The notes beneath the pieces were generated by a model. It did no database searches. It saw only the letters and a program-made list of their open reading frames with translations, and was not told the origin of the DNA. DNA of 64,000 nucleotides from Leptodontidium sp. MPI-SDFR-AT-0119 (taxonomy: Eukaryota; Ascomycota; Leotiomycetes; Helotiales; Leptodontidiaceae), in assembly GCA_020726505.1 (NCBI GenBank), contig JAHLEZ010000003.1:248001-312000 (forward strand), in the 5' to 3' direction. Positions 1-12,400 of the stretch are shown here, one piece after another (positions within the stretch are counted from its first letter, which is position 1; each line of letters begins with the position of its first letter). Made by a program: the position numbers and the translations under genes.

Positions 1-2
1 GC

Positions 3-932
3 CTACAATTTCAAATTCTCCTTCATGACATCCAAACTCTCTCCCTCCCTGCTATCCACACCCTCCTTAACAACCCTATCAACCTCACTCCCCAAGTCCG
101 ACTCCCCGCCCAACAAATCGAACCAACCTCTCACTCCATCTTTCTCTAGCAGTCTAGCTGCAACCTCTGCTACATCACCTCTCGTGACCTGTCCCCTCGC
201 AGGCGTCTTCCCTAGAACGATTCTCCCACTCTCAGGATCATCACTCAAATTCCCTGGTCTGAGCACAATGTACCCAAACCCTTTCTTCTCTTCTCCAAGG
301 ACAGTGATGGTTTCGTCGGCGGCGAGTTTGGCTTTGTAGTAATCGGGCATTATCTCTTCGTTGACTTTTCGGACGGTGGACCAGGAGTTCTCGTCCCACC
401 ATGATGCTCGGGAACGTCGGCATGAGAGCGCAGAAACGAGGAGGAACTTTTTGATTGTTGGGGAGGCGAGTGAAGAGCGGATGAAATAAGTGCATGTATC
501 GCGATCGATGGCGTAGGTTCGTTCTTTACCACCTTTGCCTCCAGCACCTGGATTGAGTAGAGTCAGTGACTTTCCTTACCTAATTATCAGATCTCTTCCC
601 CTAGTCCATCGCTTCCAGAGACCACTTGGAATGAACCAATGTACCAATGAAGAATGGAAGAGGGTTAACATACCAGCACTCCAAACAACCCAATCCGGCT
701 TCGTCTTCTCAAGTATTGCACTAGCATCCCCAACGCTCTTCACATCCTCCAAACTCTCGACCAGCACCTCGATCTTCCCAGGCCCCCTCTTTCCGGCTTC
801 TAAGATGGCGTTCTTCTGGTCTGGGTTCCGGATCACGGAGACCACATCCCACGATCGACTGACAAGCTTTGGGGTGAGCAGGAGAGAGACTTTGCCATGG
901 CCGCCGAGGAGGAGGATGCGTGGGTTGGTCAT
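3..932 (-). CDS. NAD(P)-binding NmrA-like / atypical SDR protein
   Basis: Two exons, 932-674 and 547-3, joined across a 126-nt intron (GTATGT donor, CCAG acceptor), give 267 residues. The N-terminus has a beta strand followed by a glycine-rich GGHGKVS nucleotide-binding turn (residues about 8-16), as in Rossmann-fold NAD(P)-binding proteins of the NmrA/YwnB type. Near the middle, KFLLVSAL and later a YYKAKLAADE segment match the strand and active-site helix (YxxxK) region of atypical short-chain dehydrogenases. A C-terminal GQVTRGDVAEVAARLLE segment is also typical. Soluble, probably cytosolic; the substrate cannot be told. The upstream region is shared with the divergent HET gene. Start ATG and stop TAG are both inside the window, so the gene is complete. 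Family assignment is firm, specific function unknown. Confidence 0.85.
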
Positions 933-1876
933 TGTTGAATGAAAGGTTTCTGTTCTGGATATTGAAGGAGCGAGCTAAAAGTGGGTTTGACGGATGTTCC
1001 TGATATATTCGCAAAATGTGAGTGTGTTAAATCGTGAAAATTTAGAAATAATTGAGGAGATCTGATGTTTATATAACAAGAAGTGAGGGGTCAAACCAGG
1101 ATGAGCTTATAGCACAAGAACCCCGCCCCCACCTGTGCATTACATCATCCGACCTCGTACCTCGTACTGTAAGATTACTTAGCTTCAAGCTTTTTTTTAA
1201 AAAAATAAAAAAAAACTCTATACTTTTAAACATTAGCAGGTCCTCGGCTCGAGAACTCGGCGTTTTCTGCGTTTTTTAAACTGCGAGTGTCTTTTTACTG
1301 ATTCGTGTGAATTTCAAGGTTGACTTATTGCGACTCGGCCTAGGCAAGCTTGAAGTACCTGTGTTGTGTTTGAGTTTCTGCCTATGTGTGAGTGAACAAC
1401 GATGATTACAATTTTTCCCCTCTTTGACTCGTCATGAGTACAGAAGAGTCCAGCTGGCTTCAGTTCGTCGATTCTGAAATTCTGTGTTTACAATATCGAC
1501 TTCTGATCCCGGACATGTGCTTGAGGCAGCTGGTAAATTGCTCCACTCCAAAGTTCCCTAAGTCCGGTTTTAGATTCAGATGCTCTGTAGTACGTAGCGA
1601 GTATTATAAGAGACATGGCCGTCCTCCTCCTGCTGCCTGCTTATTCTTTCCAATTCTTATTCCCGTCTCTACTCATATCAAACTGGTGCAGCTGGTGGCA
1701 CCTCCCCTTCCTGTCATACAGTGTACAGCCACCGGTACTTCTGTATCGCCGAGCTGACACTGCTCCCTTTTGACCCTACCAACAACACCACATCCTCTTC
1801 ACTTCAATAACGTGTATCTCATTCTCAACTCTTTCTTTCACAAACTCGTCAATCAAATCTCCATTCAAGCTTGAGG
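933..1876. other. Intergenic, divergent promoter region
   Basis: Space between the SDR-like gene (-) and the HET gene (+). It holds an A/T homopolymer block near 1190-1216 and pyrimidine-rich sequence just before the HET start. No supported gene. Confidence 0.6.
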
Positions 1877-4648
1877 ATGGGACAGCAAGTCGGAAAAGTC
1901 ACCAGCGAGTCGGACCACGCACCTGATACAACAAACATCAGTTGTAACAGCAACATCAAAACTTTGTATGGTTTCAATCGTGTCCTCAAGAAGATTAATT
2001 ATTGCTGATCCGCCCTGCAGGAAACTACCATACGGAACTCGACCTGACCATTATGAGGAATTTAGCTTTCCTTATCTCCCCCTGGAGGAAGACCCTAGTG
2101 ACGACAAGCTCATCGTCATCCGTCGTGATGCTCCACACGTAACAGCCAAGGGCCATGGCCTTATATCTCTTCGTAAATTGAAGGACTCTCAACTTTGTAC
2201 TGTTTGCAAATCCATCGAGGTCCTGGGGCTCGACTGTCATTTTGAGCTTGTCCACTTGCCCCTATCAAGGCTCTGCGACAATGCTGCAACTTGTCTGCTC
2301 TGTGCGCTTTTATATTCTGCCCTTCGACCACCATACTATACGAACCCTTCTGCTGCCAAGTTTTGGTCAAAAGATCATTCGTCTGCTGCCTCCGACGACA
2401 TATCTGAGGCTACTAGCGCAAATGAAAATACTCGTCGTGACTCTGCATATACATCTATCCTCACCTGGCCTCAAATGGATGAAACGTCTTTTCATGTGTT
2501 TTTGGGATATAAAGGCACAGATACTGGCAGTTGCATCTTTCGCATCTTCAAGCAGCCTGGTGAGTCATTATTTCTCTTGCCTTCGTTGCGGTCTGTTGAT
2601 GATCTTAGACCTAGATCCACCGCTAGACATCCCGCCATCCACCACTTCCAAGCAACGGTAACCAAACGCAAATTCGAAGCAATTTATTCATGGCTAGCAG
2701 AAGATGTGAAGAATCTCGGAAACCTGGAAATGAACTTCGATGGAAGCGAGGGTCTTCCTACACGCCTCCTTGACGTCGGAACTAAAAAAGAAGCTGAAGC
2801 CTGTTGCTCAACTGGAAACCATGAGGAAGGTTCATTACGTCTCATCGACACGAAAGATGCAAAATTTGGTCATATTCCACTCCCAACAGAAACACCATGG
2901 AAGTTAGACGGTTTCCTGAACCCCAACTGGATTTACTACGCCGTCTTGAGTCATCGGTGGGGCAAGTCCACAGAAGTATCTTCCACGACCAAGCAAAACA
3001 TTCGGAGTCGCTTCAACAGCATTGCTTACTCAGAACTGTGTGGTACATTTCAAGACGCTATCGTGGTAGCTCGCCAACTAAGAATCAGATACCTGTGGAT
3101 CGACAGTCTCTGCATCATTCAAGACGACAAGGATGACTGGAGACGAGAGTCAGCTGTTATGGGTGATGTTTATTATAAATCCTTCGTCACATTTTTTGCC
3201 CACTCATACGCTCAAGAACCAAGCAATGATTCGGATATGTCCCAAACCCCCAAGAATGGATCGAAACACACTGGCTCCAATGACGATGTCAACACGAAAG
3301 ATCAATCTGCTGAAGATGGCGGGAGTGGATTTCTGGAAACCCACTCTGCATGGAGCAGGATCGTTCGGTTCTTCTTGGCTCAACACTTCTTACACCTGGA
3401 GGAGAAGGGATTTCTCTATACGCCAGAAGAAGCCGCATCTTCGAAGAGGATATCCAAAACAGCGGGCTAACAAGTCGAGCATGGATCGTCCAAGAACGAC
3501 TATTATCACCTCGAATCATCCACTTCTTCAACTCACAAATATATTACGAGAGCCACAACAATGGTCCAGTTCGCGCAGAAGACAAAACGATGCCGCCTAC
3601 CTTCGATAAATTCCGTGAATGCATATTCAATAACGAAACTAGGTACGCAGCTACCCCGGACGTGTGGTTCAAAGTCGTAGAACGATTCTGCTCTTGCCAT
3701 TTAACACAAAGCAGCGACAAACTACTCGCGATTGGAGGTATAGCACAGAAATTCCACAATGGGAGCCAAGTACCTTACTGGGCAGGTTTATTCGCAGATC
3801 GTGCAGCAAAAGGTCTTCTCTGGACACGTCGCGGACCAAAGTTGATTCGAGTACAAGGACGCGCTCCCTCTTGGTCATGGGCATCCGCCGATGGCCCGAT
3901 TCGATATTCTGATGCTTTGACGGAGCGTCCATTTAGGATTCTGCCGGAGGTCATGATAGATTATAGTTTCACCAATCCTCTCAATGAACCGAAACATCTC
4001 AAAGGATTCGATAATGTCCTGTTCCTACTAGCGCGCGGATACATGAGAGATATCTCCATCAGCTCTGAATTTACCGCCTTCAAGGACATTCTGGGGTATA
4101 GCCAAGTCCCCAATCAACTACCATTTGAGCTTGACATCGACGACACGTACAGAACTCTTCTCGATGACCAAGGAGCCACGATAGGCTGGGTAGCTCTTGA
4201 CGAAGATCATGGAGATAAACTACCCGAGTTAAACTACACTTCTCTCGTCATCGCCTCAGAAGAAGCTTGGGTCAAGAAACCCACAGCAGGCTTAGAGATC
4301 TTCTACAAGAAATATCCTCGATCCCGCGACCCCCCTCTCTACAGGACTCACCCCCCATCCCTCGAATTCGAAGCCTTCGCCGCCACGAAAGAATGTACAG
4401 CCGAGTACGAGCGTCTCAACTCGGACGAAGTCCTGCCTGAATCCATGATCTCTCGCTCGGTTGGTGAAAAGGTGTTGTTTAAGACTTACTGGGTCTTGAT
4501 ACTTAAGCCGGAGAATGCTCCGCTGGATGTTTATACGCCTGCTGATCCGGATGATAAGTTGGTTATTTGGAAGAGGGTGGGGATGGGGCTGGTTTTTGAG
4601 AAGAGCTGGTTGAGACAGAGGGATCGTAGGGAGTTTTACTTTGGGTAG
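1877..4648 (+). CDS. HET-domain (heterokaryon incompatibility) protein, possible frame disruption
   Basis: The start is placed at ATG 1877, not the in-frame ATG at 1968. A 55-nt intron (1966-2020: GTATGG donor, GCTGAT branch, TGCAG acceptor) joins a short first exon in frame with the long exon. The HET domain spans roughly residues 300-480: YAVLSHRWG, then LRIRYLWIDSLCIIQDD, then SAVMGDVYYKS, then RAWIVQERLLSPR in the second half. An upstream CTVCKSIE segment resembles the cysteine-rich N-terminus of many HET proteins. Between about 3230 and 3345 the reading frame must change. Intron 3239-3315 (77 nt) would do it and give 879 residues, but its donor (GTCCCA) is weak, so a frameshift is possible. 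HET proteins act in non-self recognition and cell death. No NACHT or NB-ARC partner domain is seen. Confidence 0.8.
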
Positions 4649-5244
4649 GGGAGGGTAGAATGGCTGGGCTTAGGAAGCAAGGAGAGATGTTTGATGGTAG
4701 ATGGAGTGGAGGGGACGAATATGAGATGAGCCAAATGGACATCTCTGAAGCTTGTCCTTTGCTTGAGGCGTTGGCATATTTGAAACTTGTGAATCATCAT
4801 CTTGACGAAACTCAAATTAGTTCAAGGTTCAGCTCCCACATTTGTACCCCGCATCAATATCGAACTGTGGCGTAAAGTGTTGTTGCTGGGTCTGACCAAC
4901 AGACGAAGAATCAACAAGATCAAACATGTTCAGGGAGAGCAGAAACTCAAGTCCAGGCAATGACTGCACTTTGTATCTATTCCATAATGTACAATAACAA
5001 CAGACAAGAGGCAACCAGCCAAACCCATCGAAACTCCTCCAAATCAATGAACTCGACTAGGTACGCCAGCCAGATAAACTCCGGTCCGATCGATCGCATC
5101 CAGAGACCTCCAAATGCCTCCTTCATTCCTACGTCCCTCAACCCCACCCACCCTTTTTTTTTTCTTTGTCCTCCAGAGTAACATTCCCGCATCCTAGAGC
5201 CTGCCCAAAAAAGTATTCTCATTGCAACGCAAACGTAAATGCAA
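4649..5244. other. Intergenic, convergent 3' ends
   Basis: Region between the HET stop and the POP2 stop on the opposite strand. Contains a T-run near 5154-5163. No gene seen; expected to hold both 3' UTRs. Confidence 0.6.
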
Positions 5245-6767
5245 CTATCTACTGCTGTACTGGAAAGCTCCAAAAGCACCCGTGGCGCCCGGTGTTTGTG
5301 GTCCCATCATACCCCCGTTGCTGTTGTGACCTGGCGTGCTGGCGAGTCCGGCATTGCCTGTGTTTGGCGTGCTGGGTGCTCCATTGGTGTACCCGTTTTG
5401 GCCAGGCGTGACGTTCTCCTGCTGGTGGTGGTATGATGGTGCCGAGTGGATATGTGCGTTTGCGATCTGGTACTCTGGGAAACCAAGACCCCATACCTTT
5501 CCAAGATGTTCGTCGCTGAGCTCGCCGTTGAAGATACGCTCTCTCATCTTGAAGAAGACCTTGCCTGTCAACAGCGAGTCGGAACCGGCTTGATGCGCGA
5601 CGCCTTGTCTCTTAATCTTCAAGGTTTCAGCCAGATTCTCCAGTCCGGACTTCTGCTCGAACTTTTGCAGCACTTCGGAACCATTTGGATCCAAAGGAGT
5701 AATGTGGCCCATGGCGTGTTGTTTGATGGCGGATTTCATGAGGAATTTGATGTCATAGATGCTGGGGAAGAACTTCTTCATGTATCTGTCGAATTCGAAT
5801 TCATCGTCGGGTAGCGGTTCAATCAATAGGAGCTTTGTGAGATATCCGAAATCGTAACCACCGTGGAAGGATATCCAATGCACTTCCTCCTCACACACAA
5901 GACCGGAGCTCATGAGAAGGGATCCGAAATCATCTGGCTCGATTCCTTCGGTATTAAGTCTTGGAAAGTCTACCCCCGCCGACCTTAATGCTTCGATCGA
6001 CACTTCAGAGTACATGTCCTCTTCAAGAGAAAACTTGAAATTGAACTGCCACGTTGTGGGTATTTGTATAATAGCATTGGCAAACCTCCTCGTCTCATCC
6101 TGTGTTGTATCGAGACCCAATTCCGCCGCTGACATCGTTGGTGGTGGCGACTCCCCCTCTTCCGTGAAGATTGTTATTCCAAGCTGAAGGATTTTGAGTA
6201 GGTCGACATTGCATCGTAGACACTGGTAATGATAATCACTCTTGCCATTGAAAGCACCCATTGGCCGCGCGACGAGACCAGGAAATTCAGTATCCTGACA
6301 TCATGTCAGATAATTCTTTGTACCTTTCTCTCAACCTCCAATCTTACCATTGCAATGTACGGGAACTTGTCCACAAGACACCGTAGTATGGCCATCTCTT
6401 CCTTCAAGTTCCCAGCCCACACATCCCGTATCCTGTTCTTGTTCCCTGCAGCCCTGACTTGGTGATCCATCCCATTATGTCCTTGATTATTGGCATTCGC
6501 AAAGCCCATCTGCGCAGCTTGACTGGCCAACCCAGTCCCCCCAGGCATTCCTAGCCCGGCTCCTCCAAAGCCCCCAGAGAGACTCAAGGCATTGCCATTC
6601 ATGGAGAAGGGGTTGCTCATAGAATTCGCGTTCATGAACCCAGGGTTGGATGCGAGGGAGGGTGGCGGTAGGCCAGCAGAATGTGCCTGGGAGTGTGAAG
6701 GGTACTGCTGGTAATGGGAGGCCAGATTATTAGGTGCGCCGCCGAAGCGCTGCATGGGTGGAGGCAT
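5245..6767 (-). CDS. POP2: CCR4-NOT complex deadenylase POP2/CAF1
   Basis: Exons 6767-6348 and 6294-5245, with a 53-nt intron (GTAAGA donor, GTCAG acceptor), encode 489 residues. This is the catalytic CAF1 3'-5' exoribonuclease of CCR4-NOT, which shortens mRNA poly(A) tails in the cytoplasm. The RNase D/DEDD fold is visible: DTEFPG begins immediately after the splice junction (residue 141), then SFHGGYDFGYL with the second acidic residue, and HQAGSDSLLT with the late His/Asp. The N-terminal 95 residues are low complexity (Q, N, G, M rich) and the C-terminal 80 are also disordered (TPN/TPG repeats), common in fungal orthologues. The intron falls exactly before the first catalytic Asp codon. 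Divergent from NDUFB3. Confidence 0.96.
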
Positions 6768-7161
6768 TTTGATCCTCTGTGCTGTGTATGCTAGTCCAGA
6801 AGAGTTGAGGGAGGAGTACGGTTTTCATGGGCGCAGCGTAACGCGCAGGACCTGGGGGAGATAGATGGGAAAACTGCAGCAGGTGAATGGAGCTCTAGAT
6901 ATCACGATGGCGAATGTCAGGGAGGAAGGTTGGTCGTGGTTGAGGTGGGTATGGCCAGCTGTGTTGGTGGTTCGTGAGGTTGTTGATGGATGGACAGCAG
7001 TTCAGAGCGACAGGGCTGGCCTTTCCAGATATCGGCCATCGGCGCCAGCTCCCCTTCGCTTAAGCTTAAAATGCCAAGCATTACTTGAACCTCAACTGAG
7101 CGAGCGAGGTGACCCTTTGAATGCTCTCCAGATTAAAATCTGCTTCCTCACAATCTTCACA
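6768..7161. promoter_or_regulatory. Head-to-head promoter, POP2 / NDUFB3
   Basis: Only 394 bp separate the two start codons, so both promoters and 5' UTRs must lie here. No TATA box is evident. Bidirectional use is inference from spacing. Confidence 0.6.
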
Positions 7162-7579
7162 ATGCGTCTCACAAGGTATGTTGACTCGAACGGATTGAAC
7201 CTGGATGGGAAATGGGTGCATACTGGGTGGCAAATACTGACAATTGCTGGGCAGTGTACGGAGAGCTCCTCGAGCAAACCTCACGGGCTTCGATCCAAAA
7301 GCATTCGCAGCAGCAGCTGGCACACCTGCAAACGATCCATGGGCACGAGCGTGAGTGAGAATCTAGCAGATTGACTGAGATCGCATGGTGGGAACTGACT
7401 GGGACGGCAGTGAGGCGTGGAGATACTCTGGACCCTTCACTCGATTCAATCGCTTCAAGGGCAGCTTCCCAGGCTTGGGCATCGCGACAGTCGCATTTGC
7501 GGCATACTGCGGATATGAATACCTCTTTCTGAAGGACGATCACGGACATGGGGAGGCACATGGAGAGGGACACCACTAG
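7162..7579 (+). CDS. NDUFB3: NADH:ubiquinone oxidoreductase subunit NDUFB3/B12
   Basis: Three exons: 7162-7175 (only 14 nt), 7255-7350 and 7411-7579, giving 92 residues, a usual length for fungal B12 subunits. The introns have GTATGT and GTGAGT donors. The conserved core runs NLTGFDPKAF, NDPWARAEAWRY, then FTRFNRFKG and one membrane segment FPGLGIATVAFAAYCGYEY, ending in a His-rich tail (HGHGEAHGEGHH). It is an accessory subunit of the membrane arm of mitochondrial complex I, a single-pass inner-membrane protein without a classical cleaved presequence. Unspliced reading of this locus gives a misleading start at 7385; the splicing given here restores the family's N-terminus. Confidence 0.94.
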
Positions 7580-9475
7580 AGGGGTTAGGCTGGTATGTGA
7601 GGAGCAACGCTGTACATATGAAACGAATAGGAAGTGGTCGCAACATCTCACTATCGCCACTTTGACATTTCCATCATTGGAGACTGGACTTGTCATGGTT
7701 CTGCTCCTTGTTTTCAAATAGGCTGATCGACAATGAGTTGGATGTGGGATATAATCAGATGAAGTCGAATTGGATACAGGCCTGAACGCGTTGGCCTGCC
7801 TACAAATGGACATCACGGAGCTTCGATAATCGCCATATCCAATTGCCAAGTGGTCGTGTCCTTCCTCGATCAGCTCTTGGGAGCCCATATAGAGGTCGGC
7901 AAAGCGCTAGACATGTACTATCAAAAGTATTTACGTTTCCAAAGCAATGCTTTTGACTTCAGGCAGTGGCGCTCCTCAACAGTTACAACAAACGCGGCAT
8001 CCGCGTGGAAAGGCGTTTCCATTGCATTGGAGATGGAAAGTGGTGAACCGAAACGGATTGAGAATTTGCATGCAAGGCAATCAGGCATCGCCACAGTCCA
8101 CTTCCAGCAGCTCTTGTGCAGAAGGAATTATTCTAGCAGTCATTTTGCAGCTTCTGTCACAAGACTCTTTAATGTGCCAAGGAGAAGGCGGAAGTGATGT
8201 AGCACACGACTGCTGCAGGGCAAGGCTGGCTTATACTACGTTCTGCGATTGGTGCTTGCGGTGTTGGTTTCCCCGGTTGTCCAACTGCTATTCCTTGGCC
8301 AGAGAATTACTTTTTGTACATCTCACAAATACCCCCAGAACACCCCCTCCCCCGCAACTTTTGTCGTTTTTCACTTTGTTCACGAGATACCCCCTTCGTA
8401 CAGTAGGGCACCGATGTTGCAGGATACTGTAGGCTTCAACTGCCGTTCCCCAGCACAACTAACCATCTGTGCAAGTGCACCTTGGATGTAAACAGATGCC
8501 TTGAACTTAAATGTGAACATATACTACCCATTGCCACAACAATCCCGGCAAATCAGCTTCTATATACACCATAACCGCTTGTCCAGCAGCATACAAGGTT
8601 TGCAGAAAAAGAAGCCACTGTGCTTAATGTGCTACACTACACTGCAGCTGTGTTACGTCCCTAGCGCATCTCAATCCAGCTGCTGGCTTTCGGGATCAAT
8701 CCCGGATCAGTGTCCCGTCCCAACTTGCCCAAAACCGTGGTACAAGTTCCCTTGTTATTGGCACCCGAGCGAATGTATACATACCATCCTCGGCGTCCCA
8801 TTAGATGGAGGAAGAAAGTTTCGCATCATGGAATCGAGGGAATCACAAAGGTCGGAGGCGTTTTATCAGATAAGAGGGAGCGACGTAGTATTTTCGAATT
8901 CCCGTTTTCCATTGGCTGCCATCAACACCATCAAGACAAGGGCAGGATCACGATCGTTTTCGCTCGAGGCCTGCTCTGGTGTGCCCTGCCAACCTCTGCT
9001 CAACTCTGCTCCTCTCTGCTTTACTCCACTTCGTAGTGAACAGTTTGAAGAGCAAAATATCACCTCTCGATTCCTCGTTCATGTTCATAACCGTATTCAT
9101 ATGCACTGCTGTATTGTTCACAATTCACCTCGCATGTACTGTACAACAGTATCTGTACCTACCCCACCTCAGTTCTCAACCTTACTTGTACCGCAGCATG
9201 TTTTGTTTTTGAGCCTCAACCCTCCTCGTGACAATTACAACCTCAATCGGCCTCTATCCGATATCTCGGTGCACTACTTGTCCCTCTGTTACACATTCTC
9301 ATACACTCCTACGTCTGCAGGCACCTGTCTCCAGTGCCAGCTTTTCTCTTTGCCTTCCCGTCCCATCTCCTTCGCATGGTTATCAGACCTGTCGTTGGAC
9401 CTGCAGCTATCATTAGGACGCTAGGTTCTAGACTTCTGGAATCTCTGTGTGCATCCCGCGGTCACAATCTTCAAG
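7580..9475. other. Intergenic, promoter side of histidine kinase
   Basis: 1.9 kb with no supported gene. A 307-codon open stretch at 8501-9424 has a cysteine/serine-rich, non-coding-like composition and lies in the pyrimidine-rich leader of the kinase, so it is not called. Confidence 0.5.
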
Positions 9476-12400
9476 ATGATGAAGGCGCAGGCTCCCCTTC
9501 CTGCGGCAGCTCCAGAGGCCATCAGTCGGGATATGAGAGAGAGTCAACGTGCTCTTGAATTGAGAAAGTGAGTATCCCCCGAAGGCCATTCAACAGAACA
9601 TAGTGCTTCTATCTCAGCTCTGGAGTTCGTTCTCTGAAGCCATGCTGATAACTTCGCCAAAGATTTTTTGCACCAAACTCATTTACGAACGCATCAAATG
9701 AACGTGACTTCAACGAAAATCTGAACAATGACGGCGCTTTAGATGCATATGCTGAAACCATTGTGTGGCGACTAGACGGCGTCCACGCTATGGTTAGGTA
9801 CGCTGTCCTCATGTTCACTCTGAAATATTTACTCACAGAAATCTAGTTTGATTGATCGAGGTATGACTCTCATGATTACCATCAGACTACTGAGCAGAAT
9901 TGACAACTCCAAGGCATGCAGTACTTCCTAGCCGGTTGTATACGTCCATCCAGGCAAAACAACCGTGTCATGACCATTGAGGAATGGTTTGGTATGATCC
10001 CCCAGCCTTGAAAATTACGCCTGGTTAAAATAGTAGTGTCCTCTTAAGTCTCACGATTTGTATTGCTGATGCTGCGATTTGAAGTTTCTTTAGGTGACAA
10101 TACACTTACGGATCTGACAGGCTGCTCCATGGTTCCGATACCAGGCGGACTCTGCGAAGTATGAATGACTCCCTCAACCTCTGCATATTGTCTGACTGCC
10201 GCACAGAATACCCTTGCTCTCGACTTGAAAAGAGAGAAATATCCCTGCTTCGTTGTCAATGACCTTTCCAAAGACGAAAGGTTCTCCGGTCTTCCTGTCG
10301 TAGATGGCACAATGGCGTCGTATCGCTTTTATGCCGGAACCCCGATCACTACCATGAATGGTGTCAGCATCGGATCATTCTTCATGTTTGATGATAGGCC
10401 CCGACCTCATGGGTTGTTGTTGCAGGAGAAGAAGTGTAAGAACGCTTGTGGCGCCTCGAAGGTACTTGTACTAACTTCGCACAGTCATCCACCAGCAAGC
10501 AGCAAATGTCATGAAACATCTGGAAACGAAACGAGAGGCCTCAGAACGTCGACGTGTCGCTCTAATGAGCACGGGAATTGCCCAATTTCTGGAAAGAGAC
10601 TCTCGCCTCGCAGATGTGCCAACTGCCTCAGCTTCTGCCTCACACGACTATCCACCTGAGCCTTCAGCCTCAATGAGAGAAAACCGGAGTGGCTCTAGTG
10701 CTACCGGACAAGGAAATTCACAGTCAAGCTCGGGCAGGTCTGATGAGATACCTGAGGGATCAATTCTGGACAAGATTCGAATTACGCTTGAGAAAGCCGC
10801 GGACATTTTGAGAGAGTCCTTGGAATTGACGGCTGGAGGCGTGGTGTTTCTCGACACGGCCGCGGGCTACTCTGAGATTGAGAATTTGGACGCATACGCA
10901 GACAAGAATACGGAAATTAGCGCCACGGTGAACGAGTTTGTCAAGCATGAGGAACGTGTTGGGGCGAATGGACATAATGCCTTGCCTCAGGAGAATGATC
11001 TACTCGCGAAAAAGCTACCGAAGCGGAGGACTCGACGATCTAGCGACAAGTACAGGGCGTCAAAAGTACTCGCGATGTCATCTGGAGGGGAGGCTTCGTG
11101 GGATTCCGACAGCCATCTCCTTGATACTAAATCTCTCCAAGCGTTAGTAGCGTCATATCCAAAAGGAAACCTGTGGTATATCGATGAAGAGGGGTATTTC
11201 TCTTCTCTGGAGCAGATGAGCAAATTGGAGCCAACTCCATCCATCAGCCCTTCTGGACGTAGGGGATCGGTTGATGTAACACTGCAACGTGCTGAAGCAA
11301 ATATGTTGTCCCGTATCTTTCACAAGGCCAGGCAAATTATTTTCCTGCCTCTGTGGGATGCTGGAGGAGGTGAGAAATAAAATTCCTCGCAGACCTTCTC
11401 CGTTAACTGACAAGCTCTAGACCGATGGTACTCTGGATGCTTTGTATGGAGCCAAAGTGCCGTGCCAGTTTTTACAATCGATTCGGAGATATCATATCTG
11501 TCGGCCTTTACTAATTCAATGATGGTCGAGATAAGTCGATTGGATGCCATCACCTCGAACAAGATGAAGTCGGATTTCATTAGCAGTATTTCTCGTACGT
11601 CTGTTCATTCCGTTGTGGAGTCTGATATTGACAGAAGTAGATGAATTCCGAAGTCCTTTGCATGGCATTCTTGCAAGTGCCGAGTTTCTGCGGGAATCGA
11701 AACCCAATGCAACTCAACTTGAGCTGGTTTCCACGATACAGAACTGCGGTGGGACACTTCTGGTATGGTTCTGGTCCAATTCTGAAGCAGTAGGTTGACG
11801 AACTCTAGGATACCATAAACCACGTTCTTGACTATAGCAAAATCAACTCTTTTGAGACCTCTAGAAATCAACAAGGTAATGTTGAGTTCTTGAAAACCCG
11901 CCCAGGGAGAATTAACTGTTGCCATAGGCACTATATTGAACGAGCTATACCAAAGGACCAATCTAGCATTGCTGTGTGAAGACGAAGTTAACGGCATGAT
12001 TGCAGCGAATGAATATCGTGGGAATGGAGACACTTCGCCAGTCATCTCGAACGGCACTCTTTCTCCGGTGGGGGGGCAACTGGATCGAGACCAACAAAAA
12101 CAGTTGGAAATAACTCTAGATATTGAGCACAGGGATTGGGATTACAATGTGCAGCCTGGTATGTTCCCGGAAGCCTGTCAAGTTAATTACTAACAATCCA
12201 GGCGCACTTCGAAGAGTAGTGATGAACATATTTGGAAACGCCCAGAAGTATACCGAATCGGGATACATTACAGTGCAGCTTCGAATGGTTAAAACTCCAA
12301 ATTCAACGACTGAGACGGTATTGCTACGCATACGAGATTCCGGGCGAGGGATGTCTACGGAATACATGGAACGGAAACTCTACCATCCTTTCGCCCAAGA

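Noticed and set aside
8501..9424. 307-codon open stretch on the plus strand
   Set aside because: Composition is rich in Cys, Ser and Pro from CT-rich DNA, with no motif, and it overlaps the expected 5' leader of the histidine kinase.
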